64,000 nucleotides of DNA. It comes from Salarchaeum japonicum (GTDB lineage Archaea; Halobacteriota; Halobacteria; Halobacteriales; Halobacteriaceae). Location of the stretch: NCBI RefSeq assembly GCF_020614395.1, contig NZ_CP085324.1:811564-875563 (forward strand), given 5' to 3'. Positions 25,456 to 33,968 of this stretch are shown one piece after another (positions within the stretch are counted from its first letter, which is position 1; each line of letters begins with the position of its first letter). The notes under the pieces are model-generated. The model searched no databases. It saw only the letters and a list, made by a program, of their open reading frames with translations, and was not told the origin of the DNA. The translations under genes and the position numbers were made by a program.

Positions 25456-25841
25456 TCGTGGGGCGGGTCGCCGACGATCTCCTCGATTTTCCGGTTCTCG
25501 TCGAAGTCCACGCCCATCGGCTCGCAGTACTCGTGGCTCGGGCACTCGGTGTGCGGACACGGCCCGAGCAACTGGCCCTTGCTCCCGGCGTACGCGCCCT
25601 TCGACGGGACGTTCGCGCGGACGCTCGCGGGTTCCACGTCCACGGCGACCACGCCACCGTCGTGCACGCCGCAGTCGAGTTCCTGGCCGTTCTTTCGGAC
25701 GTCGGTCACCTCGTACCGGACGCCCTCGGTGAGGTTCAGGCACTGCTTGCGGTACGGACAGCCCTCGCAAGTGCTCGCTTCGCCCCGGTAGACGAACTCC
25801 GTCCCGGGGTCTGCGAGCCGCGTCCCGACGAGCGTCAACAT
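25398..25841 (-). CDS. UPF0179 family protein
   Basis: 147 residues from the ATG at 25841, which matches the family start (LTLVGTRLADPGTEFVY). Cysteine clusters STCEGCPYRKQC and CPHTECPSHEYC suggest an Fe-S cluster or zinc site. UPF0179 is archaeal and uncharacterised. An in-frame start 27 bp upstream is possible. The 3' 58 bp overlap the aspartoacylase-family gene, so one of the two C-termini may be variable. Confidence 0.85.
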   Translation of the reverse strand: MLTLVGTRLADPGTEFVYRGEASTCEGCPYRKQCLNLTEGVRYEVTDVRKNGQELDCGVHDGGVVAVDVEPASVRANVPSKGAYAGSKGQLLGPCPHTECPSHEYCEPMGVDFDENRKIEEIVGDPPHDYCALGRELTLVEFAPEGD

Positions 25842-25885
25842 ACTCCGGGATTGCCGGCGAACACGCATAAGCCTCCCGTCACCGC

Positions 25886-26338
25886 ATGAGCCTGCTCGTC
25901 GCCTTCGGCCCGCCGGCCGCCGGGAAGACCACGCTCGCGACCCGACTCGCCGCCCGATTCGACGCCCCCGTGCTCCACTCCGACGACTACACCACTCGCA
26001 CCTACGAGCGCCTGCTCGACGACGCCCGCCACCTGCTCCGCGAGCACGCGCTCGTCGTGCTCGACGGCACGTTCCACGACCCCGACTGGCGAGCGTGGGC
26101 GCGCGACAGCGGCGACACCTACTTCCTGTACGCCACCGCCGACCTCGACACCTGCCTCCGCCGCGACTGGGAGCGCGCGGACTCGATAGGCGAACCGGGC
26201 GTCAGAACCATCCACCGCGCGTTCCGCGAGCAGGACGCGACCGCGGACGCCGACTTCACCGTGGACACGCGAATCCTTCCCGAAGAAACGACGTTCTCGC
26301 TCGCCAGCCGGCGAGTCGCGGACTGGCTCAGTCCGTGA
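25886..26338 (+). CDS. P-loop kinase-like protein
   Basis: 150 residues. Walker A GPPAAGKTT is at 8-16. LHSDDYTTR and VVLDGTFHDPDWRAW fit the adenylylsulfate kinase/zeta-toxin-like P-loop kinase group that phosphorylates small molecules. YATADLDTCLRRDWER could be the lid. The substrate is unknown. It is divergent from the UPF0179 gene with 44 bp between starts, and converges with the DUF5820 gene 6 bp away. Confidence 0.75.
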   Translation: MSLLVAFGPPAAGKTTLATRLAARFDAPVLHSDDYTTRTYERLLDDARHLLREHALVVLDGTFHDPDWRAWARDSGDTYFLYATADLDTCLRRDWERADSIGEPGVRTIHRAFREQDATADADFTVDTRILPEETTFSLASRRVADWLSP

Positions 26339-26344
26339 GCCCTC

Positions 26345-26728
26345 TCAGTTCGTGAGCCGGTCGAGTTCGTCCAGGTAGTCCTCGCGGGGCACCTGGTAGG
26401 CGTCCCGGTACGTCACCTCGCCGTTCGCGAAGCGTTCCGCGAGCCGGGTGGCGGCCGCGACGGCCTCCCGGCGCGTGTCCACGGTCTCGTCCGCGGCATC
26501 GACGCGAACCTCTGGTTCGAGCGAGAGCGAGACGTGCCACGGCCCCGTTGTTCGGTCGCGCTGTCGGAGCCGTTTCTCGGGACTGCGACGGCTCACGTAA
26601 ATCGTCGGCATGCAGGGCGCGGGGAAGTCAGCGCCGTCGAACACGTCCGGCCGGAACACCAGCACGGCGCGCCCGCCGTCCTCGTCGCTCCACACCGTCC
26701 AGCCGTCGGGCAGCGACCACTCCGTCAT
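26345..26728 (-). CDS. DUF5820 family protein
   Basis: 127 residues, soluble and acidic, with a beta-rich N-terminus (LPDGWTVWSDEDGGRAVLVF) and MPTIYVSRRSP. It resembles the haloarchaeal DUF5820 family as I remember it; function is unknown. Two adjacent ATGs (26731 and 26728) are equivalent starts. It converges with the P-loop kinase gene. Downstream of its start lies the duplicated tRNA-Glu trailer region. Confidence 0.65.
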   Translation of the reverse strand: MTEWSLPDGWTVWSDEDGGRAVLVFRPDVFDGADFPAPCMPTIYVSRRSPEKRLRQRDRTTGPWHVSLSLEPEVRVDAADETVDTRREAVAAATRLAERFANGEVTYRDAYQVPREDYLDELDRLTN

Positions 26729-26776
26729 CACTCTACGATTGTACCGGATTCCGGATAAGGCGTTCGGGGAACGTCG

Positions 26777-26947
26777 CCACTACAAAGAATAGCTCCGTGA
26801 GAATGCTCGATAGGGGAGTCTGAACCTCGGTCACTCCGCTTCGCTTCGTTCCCTGGTTCAAATCCCCGCCGACTCTCTCGTTTCTCGGGATGTTCGGAAA
26901 TAGATTCCACTACCGAGAATAGCTCCGTGAGAATGCTCGATAGGGGA
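26777..26947. repeat. Duplicated 3' end and trailer of tRNA-Glu
   Basis: A 41-bp segment at 26907-26947 (tRNA-Glu acceptor end plus about 27 bp of trailer) is repeated at 26777-26817 with two differences. Beyond it the T-arm copy has decayed. Between the copies, GGGGA, GAACC and then GGTTC, TCCCC form a long palindrome built from T-arm sequence, and GAGTC/GACTC form another. No gene is present from 26732 to 26933. Confidence 0.65.
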
Positions 26948-27008
26948 TTTGAACCCCTGTCGGGGGCTCGAAAGGCCCTCATGATTGGCCGGACTACACC
27001 AATCGAGC
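26934..27008 (-). tRNA. tRNA-Glu (TTC anticodon)
   Basis: 75-nt tRNA on the minus strand. Acceptor GCTCGAT pairs with ATCGAGC and the discriminator is A. The D-arm TGGTGTAGTCCGGCCAATCA is typical of archaeal tRNA-Glu. The loop CTTTCGA gives anticodon TTC; the anticodon stem AGGGC/GCCCC has an A-C mismatch at its outer pair. T-arm AGGGG-TTCAAAT-CCCCT. A TATA-like TTTAA at about 27039-27043 lies upstream. Confidence 0.95.
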
Positions 27009-27120
27009 GTTCGCATTCTGAGTGAGAGGATACGGACTCTTAAATCTCTCTAATCGGAACGAGCGTGAAAGGCGTCGGCACACCGCGGTCGCTCGCGGAA
27101 AATCGGGGACTGCGAGCGGC

Positions 27121-29091
27121 TTACTTGCCCTGGAAGTCGGGGTCGCGGTCGCCCATGAAGGCGGTGACGCCCTCCATGAGGTCGTCGGTGTTCATGAGCT
27201 GGCCGAACGCCTGCGCTTCGGCTTCGAGGCCGGCTTCCGTGCTGTCGCGGCCGGCGCGCATCGCGCGCTTCGTGTACTTCTGGGCGAGCGGCGGGCCCTG
27301 CGCGAGCTTCTTCGCGAGGTCGAACGCCTCGTCTTCGAGGCTGTCGTTCTGCGTGACCTCGTTCACGAAGCCGTAGGACTCCATCTCGGCGGCCTCGTAG
27401 CGGTCGGCGGTGAAGATGATCTCCTTCGCGCGGCCTTCGCCGACGATGTTCTTCAGTCGCTGGGTGCCGCCCCAGCCGGGGAGCAGGCCGAGGTTGTGTT
27501 CGGGCTGGCCGAACTCGCTGCGCTGGCTGGCGACCCGGAGGTCTGCGCAGGTCGCCATCTCCATGCCGCCGCCGAGGCAGTAGCCGTCGATACCGGCGAC
27601 GACGGGGAGGTCGACGCGTTCGAGTTTGCCGAACGTGGACTGGCCGAGACGGGAGAGTTCGACGGCGTCGAGGGGGTCGGCGCTCCCCGCCATGGACTGG
27701 ACGTCCGCGCCGGCGCTGAACGCCTGGTCGCCCGCGCCCGTGATGAGGATGGCGCGCGCGTCCTCGTCGTCGTCCAGCACGTCCACGGCGGTGCCGAGTT
27801 CGTCCAGCAATGCCTCGTTCACGGTGTTCATGCGGTGCGGGCGGTCGAGCGTGATGTGCCCGACGTTCTCCGTCACCTCGATGCTGATGGTGTCGAAGTC
27901 CTGCTCGGTCTCCTCGCCGCCGTGCTCGGGGTGGAAGGTTCCCTCCGAATCGGCGAGTTCGACGAGGTAGTCGGCGGGCGCGTAGCGCTCCGCGCCGGTC
28001 TCCTCGTGGAGGTCGTCGAGCGTGTCGCGGAGCGTCGCGAGGTCGGACTCGTCCGCGAGGCGCGCGGGGCCGTCCGGGAAGCCCGCGCCGAGCATCACGG
28101 CCTCGTCGATTTCGGCGGGGTCGGCCACGTCGTTCCCGACGAGCTTCGCGACCTCGTTCGCCATCACGGCGGTGAGGCGGAGGCGCACGTCCTCCGAGGA
28201 CTCGTCGGTCGGGATGTCAGCGCCGCCGTCCTCGTAGTCGTAGAAGCCCTGGCCGGACTTCTTCCCGAGTTCGTCCGCCTCGACCTTCTCCACGAGGAGC
28301 GGGCACGGCTCGTACGCCGCGCCGAGCACGTCGTTCATGTATTCGAGCACGTCGAGCGCCACGTCGATGCCGACCTGGTCTGCGAGCTCGAACGACCCCA
28401 TCGGGAGGCCCATGTCGTACTTCGTCGTGGAATCGACCTCCGCGATGGTCGCGTCCTCCTCGTGAACCGTCCACGCCGCCTCGTTGAGGAGCGGGACGAG
28501 CACGCGGTTCACGATGAACCCCGGGCTGTCCTTCCGGACGCGCACGGGCGTCTTCCCGAACTGGCGCGCGAGGGCCTCGGTGAGGTCGAGCACCTCGTCG
28601 TCGGTGTGCTCGCCCGAGATGACTTCCACGAGCTGCATCCGGATGGGCGGATTGAAGAAGTGCATCCCGCAGAAGCGCGCGGGTCGCTCCGTCACCTCGG
28701 AGAGCTCCGTGATGGAGAGCGAGGACGTGTTCGTCGCGAACACCGCGTCGTCGGGCGCGTGGTCTTCGAGCTCCCGGTAGACGTTCTTCTTGATGTCCAT
28801 CTTCTCCGGGACGGCCTCCACGACGAAGTCCGCGTCGCCCGTCGCGTCCTCCATGTCCACCACGGGAGTCACGCGGTCGAGCGCGCTGTCGGCCTCGTCC
28901 TGGGTTATCTGACCGCTGTCGGCGAGCTTGTCGAGACTCCACTCGATTTGCTCGTAGCCGTTCTGCACGAACTCCTCCTTGATGTCCCGCAGGTTCACGT
29001 CGTACCCCGCGAGCGCGGCGACCTCCGCGATGCCGTGGCCCATGTTTCCGGCGCCAAGCACCGCGATGGTGTCGATGTCTTCGACGTCCAT
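27121..29091 (-). CDS. Bifunctional 3-hydroxyacyl-CoA dehydrogenase/enoyl-CoA hydratase
   Basis: 656-residue fusion for two consecutive beta-oxidation steps. The N-terminal NAD-binding HCDH domain has GAGNMG at 13-18, then CGMHFFNPP, and the HCDH C-terminal region near 185-370 (DSPGFIVNRVL). The C-terminal crotonase domain starts near 385 (ISIEVTENVGHITLDRP) with oxyanion-hole blocks FSAGADV and GYCLGGGMEMA and QPEHNLGLLPGWGG. The order HCDH then ECH is reversed relative to bacterial FadB but is common in archaea. Likely used with acyl-CoA dehydrogenases such as the one at 4.2 kb. A TATA-like TTCAAT lies about 31 bp before the start. Confidence 0.93.
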   Translation of the reverse strand: MDVEDIDTIAVLGAGNMGHGIAEVAALAGYDVNLRDIKEEFVQNGYEQIEWSLDKLADSGQITQDEADSALDRVTPVVDMEDATGDADFVVEAVPEKMDIKKNVYRELEDHAPDDAVFATNTSSLSITELSEVTERPARFCGMHFFNPPIRMQLVEVISGEHTDDEVLDLTEALARQFGKTPVRVRKDSPGFIVNRVLVPLLNEAAWTVHEEDATIAEVDSTTKYDMGLPMGSFELADQVGIDVALDVLEYMNDVLGAAYEPCPLLVEKVEADELGKKSGQGFYDYEDGGADIPTDESSEDVRLRLTAVMANEVAKLVGNDVADPAEIDEAVMLGAGFPDGPARLADESDLATLRDTLDDLHEETGAERYAPADYLVELADSEGTFHPEHGGEETEQDFDTISIEVTENVGHITLDRPHRMNTVNEALLDELGTAVDVLDDDEDARAILITGAGDQAFSAGADVQSMAGSADPLDAVELSRLGQSTFGKLERVDLPVVAGIDGYCLGGGMEMATCADLRVASQRSEFGQPEHNLGLLPGWGGTQRLKNIVGEGRAKEIIFTADRYEAAEMESYGFVNEVTQNDSLEDEAFDLAKKLAQGPPLAQKYTKRAMRAGRDSTEAGLEAEAQAFGQLMNTDDLMEGVTAFMGDRDPDFQGK

Positions 29092-29150
29092 ACACGACGA
29101 CTCACACGGACGCCGATTGAAGGTTTCCCTCCCGCCCGACGTGAACGATT

Positions 29151-29178
29151 CGCGGGTTTACACGGGTTTTCACGGGTG
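29151..29178. promoter_or_regulatory. Threefold CGGGT repeat between the beta-oxidation and glycosylase genes
   Basis: The divergent 124-bp intergenic region contains three near-tandem CGGGT units (GCGGGTTTA, CACGGGTTTT, CACGGGTGAC) about 10-11 bp apart, one helical turn. This could be a multi-site operator or a promoter with repeated elements. No known regulator matches. Confidence 0.3.
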
Positions 29179-29215
29179 ACGTAACGCCTATTCTCGCGGC
29201 CCTCCTTCGACGGGT

Positions 29216-29821
29216 ATGGGAGAGCCCCACGACTTCCTCCGCGACGACCCCCACCTCGGGCCGCTGGTCGAGGCGCACGGCGAACTCACCATCGACCCCG
29301 CCGAGGACATCTTCGCGCGGTTCGTCACCTCCGTCATCCGCCAGCAGGTGTCGATGGCGTCCGCCGCCGCGACCCGCGAACGCCTCTTCGACGCCGTCGA
29401 GGTCACCCCGGCGGGGATTCGGGAAGCCGACGACGCCGTCCTTCGGGACGCCGGGCTGTCCCGGCAGAAGACGCGGTACGTGAACAACATCGCCGACGCG
29501 TTCGCCGAGAACGACTACACCAGGGAGTTCTTCGAGGAACTGAGCGACGACGAGGTACGGGACGAACTCACCGCGATTACGGGCGTCGGCGAGTGGACGG
29601 CGGACATGCAACTACTGTTCTCGCTCGGCCGCGAGGACGTGTTCCCCGTCGGCGATTTGGGCGTTCGGAAGGGTATGGAGGCCGTGTTCGAGGACGACCT
29701 CACGCGCGCCGAGATGCGCGAGCGCGCCGAGCGCTGGAGTCCGTACCGGAGTTACGCGAGCCTCTACCTCTGGCGCGCCGAGGAGGACATCGCCGAAGCC
29801 GTCGCGGAAGTCGAGGACTGA
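29216..29821 (+). CDS. AlkA-like DNA-3-methyladenine glycosylase (HhH-GPD)
   Basis: 201 residues of the HhH-GPD superfamily. The helix-hairpin-helix is ITGVGEWTADM at about 121-131, followed by Gly/Pro and the catalytic Asp147 in VFPVGDLGV. VIRQQVSMASA is the conserved early helix of the AlkA branch. It removes alkylated bases in base excision repair. The N-terminal AlkA domain is absent, as in the short archaeal and yeast Mag1-like forms. It converges on the RimK fusion gene one base away. Confidence 0.88.
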   Translation: MGEPHDFLRDDPHLGPLVEAHGELTIDPAEDIFARFVTSVIRQQVSMASAAATRERLFDAVEVTPAGIREADDAVLRDAGLSRQKTRYVNNIADAFAENDYTREFFEELSDDEVRDELTAITGVGEWTADMQLLFSLGREDVFPVGDLGVRKGMEAVFEDDLTRAEMRERAERWSPYRSYASLYLWRAEEDIAEAVAEVED

Positions 29822-29822
29822 A

Positions 29823-31157
29823 CTACTCCTCGGAGAGCTCTTCTTCCTCCGCTTCCTCGCTGTCCGTCGTCCGCGTCACGTCCACCTGGTAGTGCTTGAG
29901 GATATCCCGGCCGAGCAGGAGCGGGTAGTCCATGTGGCCGCGGTCTTCGAGGCTCGCGGCGACGGTGTGACGGTCGCCGTTCACGCTCACCACGATGTCC
30001 ACGACGGGCCGCGCCTTCCCCTGCTTCAGGCTCCCCGACTTCACCTTCGTCATGCGCTTGATTGGGCCCGCGCCGATTTTCGCCGCGAACGACGTGTCGA
30101 GGCTCGTGCGGGACGCGCCCGTGTCCGACTTCGCGAGCGTGCGCTCGGTGCCGCTCGTCCCCGAGACGAGGACTTCCTCCGTGTACCCGATGACGCGGCG
30201 CTCCGTCGGTTCGCTCGGCGTCCGCGGCGCGCCCGACGGCATCGACGTGTCGAACTGGCCGCGGAGGCGCTCGACCGCGTCGTCGCTCACCGCGCCGCCC
30301 GCGCGCTGCACCGCGAGCCGCGCGATGTCCGGCGCGGGACTCGTGCCCGTCGCCTTGAACAGGCCCTTGAAGCCCGCGGTGGGATTGACTTCGAGGACGT
30401 ACCAGCCGTCCTCGCCCTCCACGAGATCCACGCCCGCCATGTCGAGGCCGAGCGTCGTCGCCGCGTCCCGCGCGAGCGTCTCGGCGTCCGCGGGGAGGTC
30501 GGGGACGCCCTCCACGTCGCCGCCGAGCGCGACGTTCGTCCGCCAGTCGTTCTCGGGCGCGAACCGCCGCATCGCGCCGATGACCTCGCCGCCGACGACG
30601 TACACGCGGAGGTCGCGGTGTCTGTCCTCGTCGCGGTCGATGAGCTCCTGGAGGAACGCGTACCGCTCGCCCACGCGCGGGTTCACGTCCTCGTCCGCCC
30701 CGACCTTCCACGTGCCGCCGCCGTGCGTCCCGATGGCGGTCTTGAACACGGCCTCCTCGCCGAACCGCGGGCGCTCCTCGTTCAGGCGGTCGGCGGACAG
30801 CGAGAGGAAGGCGTCCGGCACCGACAGCCCCGCCGCCGCGAGGTGGGTGGCGGTCGCGTACTTGTGGAACGCCGTCAGCACGCTCGACGGCTCGTTCAGC
30901 ATCGGCGTCACGCCTTCGAGGGTGTGCGCGAGCCCGAGCAGTTCCGCCGGCTGCTCCGTGTTCGAGAGCAGGAGCCGGTTCACCACCACGTCCACGTCCG
31001 GGTCTATCGACACCTCGCCGTCCCGCACGTCCACCGACAGCGTCTCCTCGCGCAACCACGTCCCCTGATGGCCGAGTTCCTCCACCGCGTTCAGAATCGC
31101 CTTCGTCTCCTTCGACGTGTGGAGACTCAACACCCCCACGTGTACCGAATCAGTCAT
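29823..31157 (-). CDS. RimK-type ATP-grasp ligase fused to a RimB-type retropepsin domain
   Basis: 444 residues in two parts. Residues about 1-290 form a RimK-like ATP-grasp ligase (FKTAIGTHGGGTWKV near 138-152, metal ligands in LEVNPT at 255-260), a family that adds glutamates to a protein or small molecule. Residues about 320-430 match the retropepsin-like domain once called ATP-dependent zinc protease (PF05618): RRVIGYTEEVLV, the aspartyl active site SDTGAS at 344-349, and PLLLGRDIL. In bacteria RimK and RimB are separate partners; here they are one polypeptide. The divergent neighbour is an aspartoacylase-family deacylase, suggesting a build-and-trim system. The acidic tail ends SEEAEEEELSEE. 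Confidence 0.88.
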   Translation of the reverse strand: MTDSVHVGVLSLHTSKETKAILNAVEELGHQGTWLREETLSVDVRDGEVSIDPDVDVVVNRLLLSNTEQPAELLGLAHTLEGVTPMLNEPSSVLTAFHKYATATHLAAAGLSVPDAFLSLSADRLNEERPRFGEEAVFKTAIGTHGGGTWKVGADEDVNPRVGERYAFLQELIDRDEDRHRDLRVYVVGGEVIGAMRRFAPENDWRTNVALGGDVEGVPDLPADAETLARDAATTLGLDMAGVDLVEGEDGWYVLEVNPTAGFKGLFKATGTSPAPDIARLAVQRAGGAVSDDAVERLRGQFDTSMPSGAPRTPSEPTERRVIGYTEEVLVSGTSGTERTLAKSDTGASRTSLDTSFAAKIGAGPIKRMTKVKSGSLKQGKARPVVDIVVSVNGDRHTVAASLEDRGHMDYPLLLGRDILKHYQVDVTRTTDSEEAEEEELSEE

Positions 31158-31253
31158 ACCCGACGTGACTCGCGGGCGGGCTAAAGGCGTGCCGCATCAC
31201 GTCCGCTCGACCGCCCGCACACGTTTTTACGTGCCGCGCGCCGAGGAACGGGC

Positions 31254-32276
31254 ATGACAGACGGGGCGTTCACGTACAACGGCGGCCGAGTCGACCCCGG
31301 GGAGACCGCCGACATCCGGTACAGCATCAGCGAGACCTACCTCGGCGACCCCATCCGCGTCCCCGTCACCATCGTCAACGGCCCCTACGACGGCCCGACC
31401 GTCTTCCTCTCCGCCGCCGTCCACGGCGACGAACTCAACGGCATCGAGGTCGTGCGGGAAGTCGCCCAGGACTGGCCGCACGACAACCTCCACGGCACCC
31501 TCGTCTGCCTCCCCGTCGTGAACGTCCCCGGATTCACCGCCCAGCAGCGCTACCTCCCCATCTACGACCGCGACCTCAACCGCTCCTTCCCCGGGAACGA
31601 CACCTCCACGAGCGCGAAACGGATGGCCCACCAGCTGTTCACGAACTTCGTCGAACCCTGCGACTACGGCGTGGACTTCCACACCTCGACGCGCGGCCGG
31701 TCGAACATGCTCCACGTCCGCGCCGACATGGAGAACGACGACGTGGCGGCGCTCGCGCGCGCGTTCGGGTCGAACGTCATCATCGACAGCACCGGCCCCG
31801 ACGGGACGCTCCGCCGCGAAGCGAGCGACGCCGGCGTCCCCACCGTCACGGTCGAGATGGGGGAAGCCCACCGGTTCCAGCGGCAGTTCATCGACGAGGC
31901 GCTCGACGGCGTCGCGAGCGTGCTCGCCCAGTACGGCCTCCACCCCGCCGCGCCCGTGGACTGGCCGGGCTGGCGAACCGTCATCGACTCCGGCGAGAAG
32001 ACGTGGTTGCGCGCGGACGCCGGCGGCATCGTCGAAACCCACTACGCGCACGGCGACCTCGTCCGCGAGGGCGACCGAATCTGCACAATCACGAACCCCT
32101 TCAAGTCCACGCGGGACGAGGTCGCCGCGCCGTTCACGGGCCTGCTCGTCGGCCTCCTCGAAAACCCCGTCGTCTACCCCGGGAACCCGCTCTGCCACCT
32201 CGTCGAACTCGACGAACCCACGCGGCGCGCGTACGAACGCGACCGCTCCGGCACGATGCCCGAGCGCCCCGCGTAG
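31254..32276 (+). CDS. Succinylglutamate desuccinylase/aspartoacylase family protein (RimK neighbour)
   Basis: 340-residue zinc-dependent deacylase. Ligands are His57 and Glu60 in SAAVHGDELNG and His in VDFHTSTRG near 142; RDLNRSFPG is the substrate motif and TVEMGEAH carries the catalytic Glu. The C-terminal beta domain (VREGDRICTITNPF) is biotinyl-like. It is divergent from the RimK-retropepsin fusion by about 96 bp. Such linkage recurs in archaea and proteobacteria, suggesting it acts on the glutamylated product. The substrate is unknown. Confidence 0.88.
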   Translation: MTDGAFTYNGGRVDPGETADIRYSISETYLGDPIRVPVTIVNGPYDGPTVFLSAAVHGDELNGIEVVREVAQDWPHDNLHGTLVCLPVVNVPGFTAQQRYLPIYDRDLNRSFPGNDTSTSAKRMAHQLFTNFVEPCDYGVDFHTSTRGRSNMLHVRADMENDDVAALARAFGSNVIIDSTGPDGTLRREASDAGVPTVTVEMGEAHRFQRQFIDEALDGVASVLAQYGLHPAAPVDWPGWRTVIDSGEKTWLRADAGGIVETHYAHGDLVREGDRICTITNPFKSTRDEVAAPFTGLLVGLLENPVVYPGNPLCHLVELDEPTRRAYERDRSGTMPERPA

Positions 32277-32327
32277 GATGCGGGGTTAGTAACTTCTATG
32301 TGGAGCGGGGTCAGAGATTCACGTGGT

Positions 32328-32753
32328 ATGAGTCAGTCGTACGACCGGGGCCTCATCGAGGACTTCGGCCGATGGCGGGAGTTCTCGGCCGGCATGTGGG
32401 CCTGGGTGTTCCATAAGTTCACGGGATGGGTACTCATCGCGTACCTGTTCACGCACATCGCCGTTCTCAGCACGTCTATCGAAGCGGCGGACGCGTCCGC
32501 CGCCGTCATCGCGAACGGCGAGGACGTCTACACCCAGACGCTCCACGGCCTCGAAAGCATCGTCATCGTCCGATTCCTCGAGGTCGGACTGCTCGCGGTC
32601 GCCGTCTTCCACATCCTGAACGGCGTTCGCCTGCTCCTCGTGGACCTCGGACTCGGACTCGAACAGCAAGACAAGAGCTTCTACGCGTCGCTCGTCCTCA
32701 CCGGCGCTATCGTCGTGGCGAGCGTCCCGACGTTCCTCACGGGGGCATTCTAA
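32328..32753 (+). CDS. sdhC: Succinate dehydrogenase cytochrome b556 subunit
   Basis: 141 residues with three membrane helices (about 30-48, 82-105 and 118-138). [17 protein letters not shown] holds candidate haem-ligand histidines. First gene of sdhCDBA, anchoring the complex that oxidises succinate and reduces menaquinone. The ATG at 32328 (MSQSYDRG) is chosen over an ATG 30 bp upstream because it matches the family and lies about 28 bp after a TATA-like stretch. sdhD begins one base after the stop. Confidence 0.92.
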   Translation: MSQSYDRGLIEDFGRWREFSAGMWAWVFHKFTGWVLIAYLFTHIAVLSTSIEAADASAAVIANGEDVYTQTLHGLESIVIVRFLEVGLLAVAVFHILNGVRLLLVDLGLGLEQQDKSFYASLVLTGAIVVASVPTFLTGAF

Positions 32754-32754
32754 C

Positions 32755-33126
32755 ATGGCAGAACGCTACTCCTCGTTCAGTCGCGGCGGCCTGGCGTGGT
32801 TCCTGCAGCGAGCAACCGCGGCGTTCCTCGTTGTGACGCTCGCGTTCCACTTCTTCCTCCTGCACTTCTACAACCACGCGCCCGAAATCACGTTCGCGGG
32901 CAGCATGGGCCGAATGGAGGTACCGGCGTACTGGCTGACGATGGTGTTGTTCCTCGGAACGGCGACGTTCCACGGCGTCAACGGCGTCTACAACGCGCTC
33001 GTCAACCAGGGAATCAGCGGCACGCCGAAGCGCGTCGCGAAGTGGGTGCTGGTCGTCGCCGGAGTCGCGCTGTTCGTGCAGGGACTCCGCGTCTCGTTCG
33101 CACTCGCCGGAGGTAGTCTACTATGA
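32755..33126 (+). CDS. sdhD: Succinate dehydrogenase hydrophobic membrane anchor subunit
   Basis: 123 residues with three membrane helices. GLAWFLQRATAAFLVVTLAF and FHFFLLHF include His residues suited to haem b, and ATFHGVNGVYN is conserved among archaeal SdhD. It pairs with SdhC in the membrane. One base after sdhC, with a 4-bp ATGA overlap with sdhB, showing translational coupling. Confidence 0.92.
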   Translation: MAERYSSFSRGGLAWFLQRATAAFLVVTLAFHFFLLHFYNHAPEITFAGSMGRMEVPAYWLTMVLFLGTATFHGVNGVYNALVNQGISGTPKRVAKWVLVVAGVALFVQGLRVSFALAGGSLL

Positions 33127-33965
33127 GCACGCAATCACCGGACACGCAGACGGAGTCGGAGACGGATCCGCAGGCTGAACGCCTCGAACGCAAGGAAGAA
33201 CGCGCGGACGAAGCCGCGTCCTCGACCACCGAGACGGCGGAGGACACGGTCGAACTGAAGGTCTTCCGGTACGACCCCGAAATCGCGGACAAACAGGAAC
33301 CCCGCTTCGACACGTTCCACGTCCCGCGAAAACAGGGGATGACGGTGCTGGACGCGCTGATGCACGCGCGCGACCACTTCGACTCCAGTCTCACCTTCCG
33401 GCACTCCTGCCGGCAGGCGGTCTGCGGGTCGGACGCGCTGTTCATCAACGGCAGTCAGCGCCTCGGCTGTCAGACCCAGATTCAAGACCTCAACAACTCG
33501 GACACGGTGCGGGTCGAACCGCTCCCGCACGCGGACGTCGTGAAAGACCTCGTCGTGGAGATGGAGCACTTCTACGACCAGATGGAGTCCGTGGAGCCGT
33601 ACTTCGACCCGAGCGAGGAACCGGAGGGCGAACAGCTCCAGTCCCGCGAGAACCGGGAGAAGATCAAGATGAGCACGCGCTGCATCTGGTGCGGTGCGTG
33701 CATGTCCTCCTGTAACATCGCCGCTGGCGACAACGAGTACCTCGGGCCCGCGGCCATCAACAAGGCCTATCGCTTCTACTTCGACGAACGCGAGGGCGAG
33801 GAACGCCAGCAGGAACGCCTCGAAATCATCGAACAGGAACACGGCGTCTGGCGCTGCCAGACCCAGTTCTCCTGTACCACGGTCTGTCCGAAGGACATCC
33901 CGCTCACGGAACACATTCAGGAGCTCAAGCGGGAGGCCGTGAAGAGCAATCTCAAATTCTGGTAA
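33123..33965 (+). CDS. sdhB: Succinate dehydrogenase iron-sulfur subunit
   Basis: 280 residues. An acidic, disordered N-terminal extension of about 45 residues precedes a plant-type ferredoxin domain with SCRQAVCGSD and GCQTQ (2Fe-2S, near 97-118). The C-terminal domain has CIWCGACMSSC near 187 and FSCTTVCPKD near 248 for the remaining Fe-S clusters. It transfers electrons from SdhA FAD to quinone. The extension is longer than in bacteria, a usual halophilic feature. Confidence 0.95.
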   Translation: MSTQSPDTQTESETDPQAERLERKEERADEAASSTTETAEDTVELKVFRYDPEIADKQEPRFDTFHVPRKQGMTVLDALMHARDHFDSSLTFRHSCRQAVCGSDALFINGSQRLGCQTQIQDLNNSDTVRVEPLPHADVVKDLVVEMEHFYDQMESVEPYFDPSEEPEGEQLQSRENREKIKMSTRCIWCGACMSSCNIAAGDNEYLGPAAINKAYRFYFDEREGEERQQERLEIIEQEHGVWRCQTQFSCTTVCPKDIPLTEHIQELKREAVKSNLKFW

Positions 33966-33968
33966 ATC

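Noticed and set aside
26777-26880. A second complete tRNA gene next to tRNA-Glu
   Set aside because: Only T-arm and acceptor pieces are present, arranged as a palindrome. No D-arm or anticodon arm can be folded.
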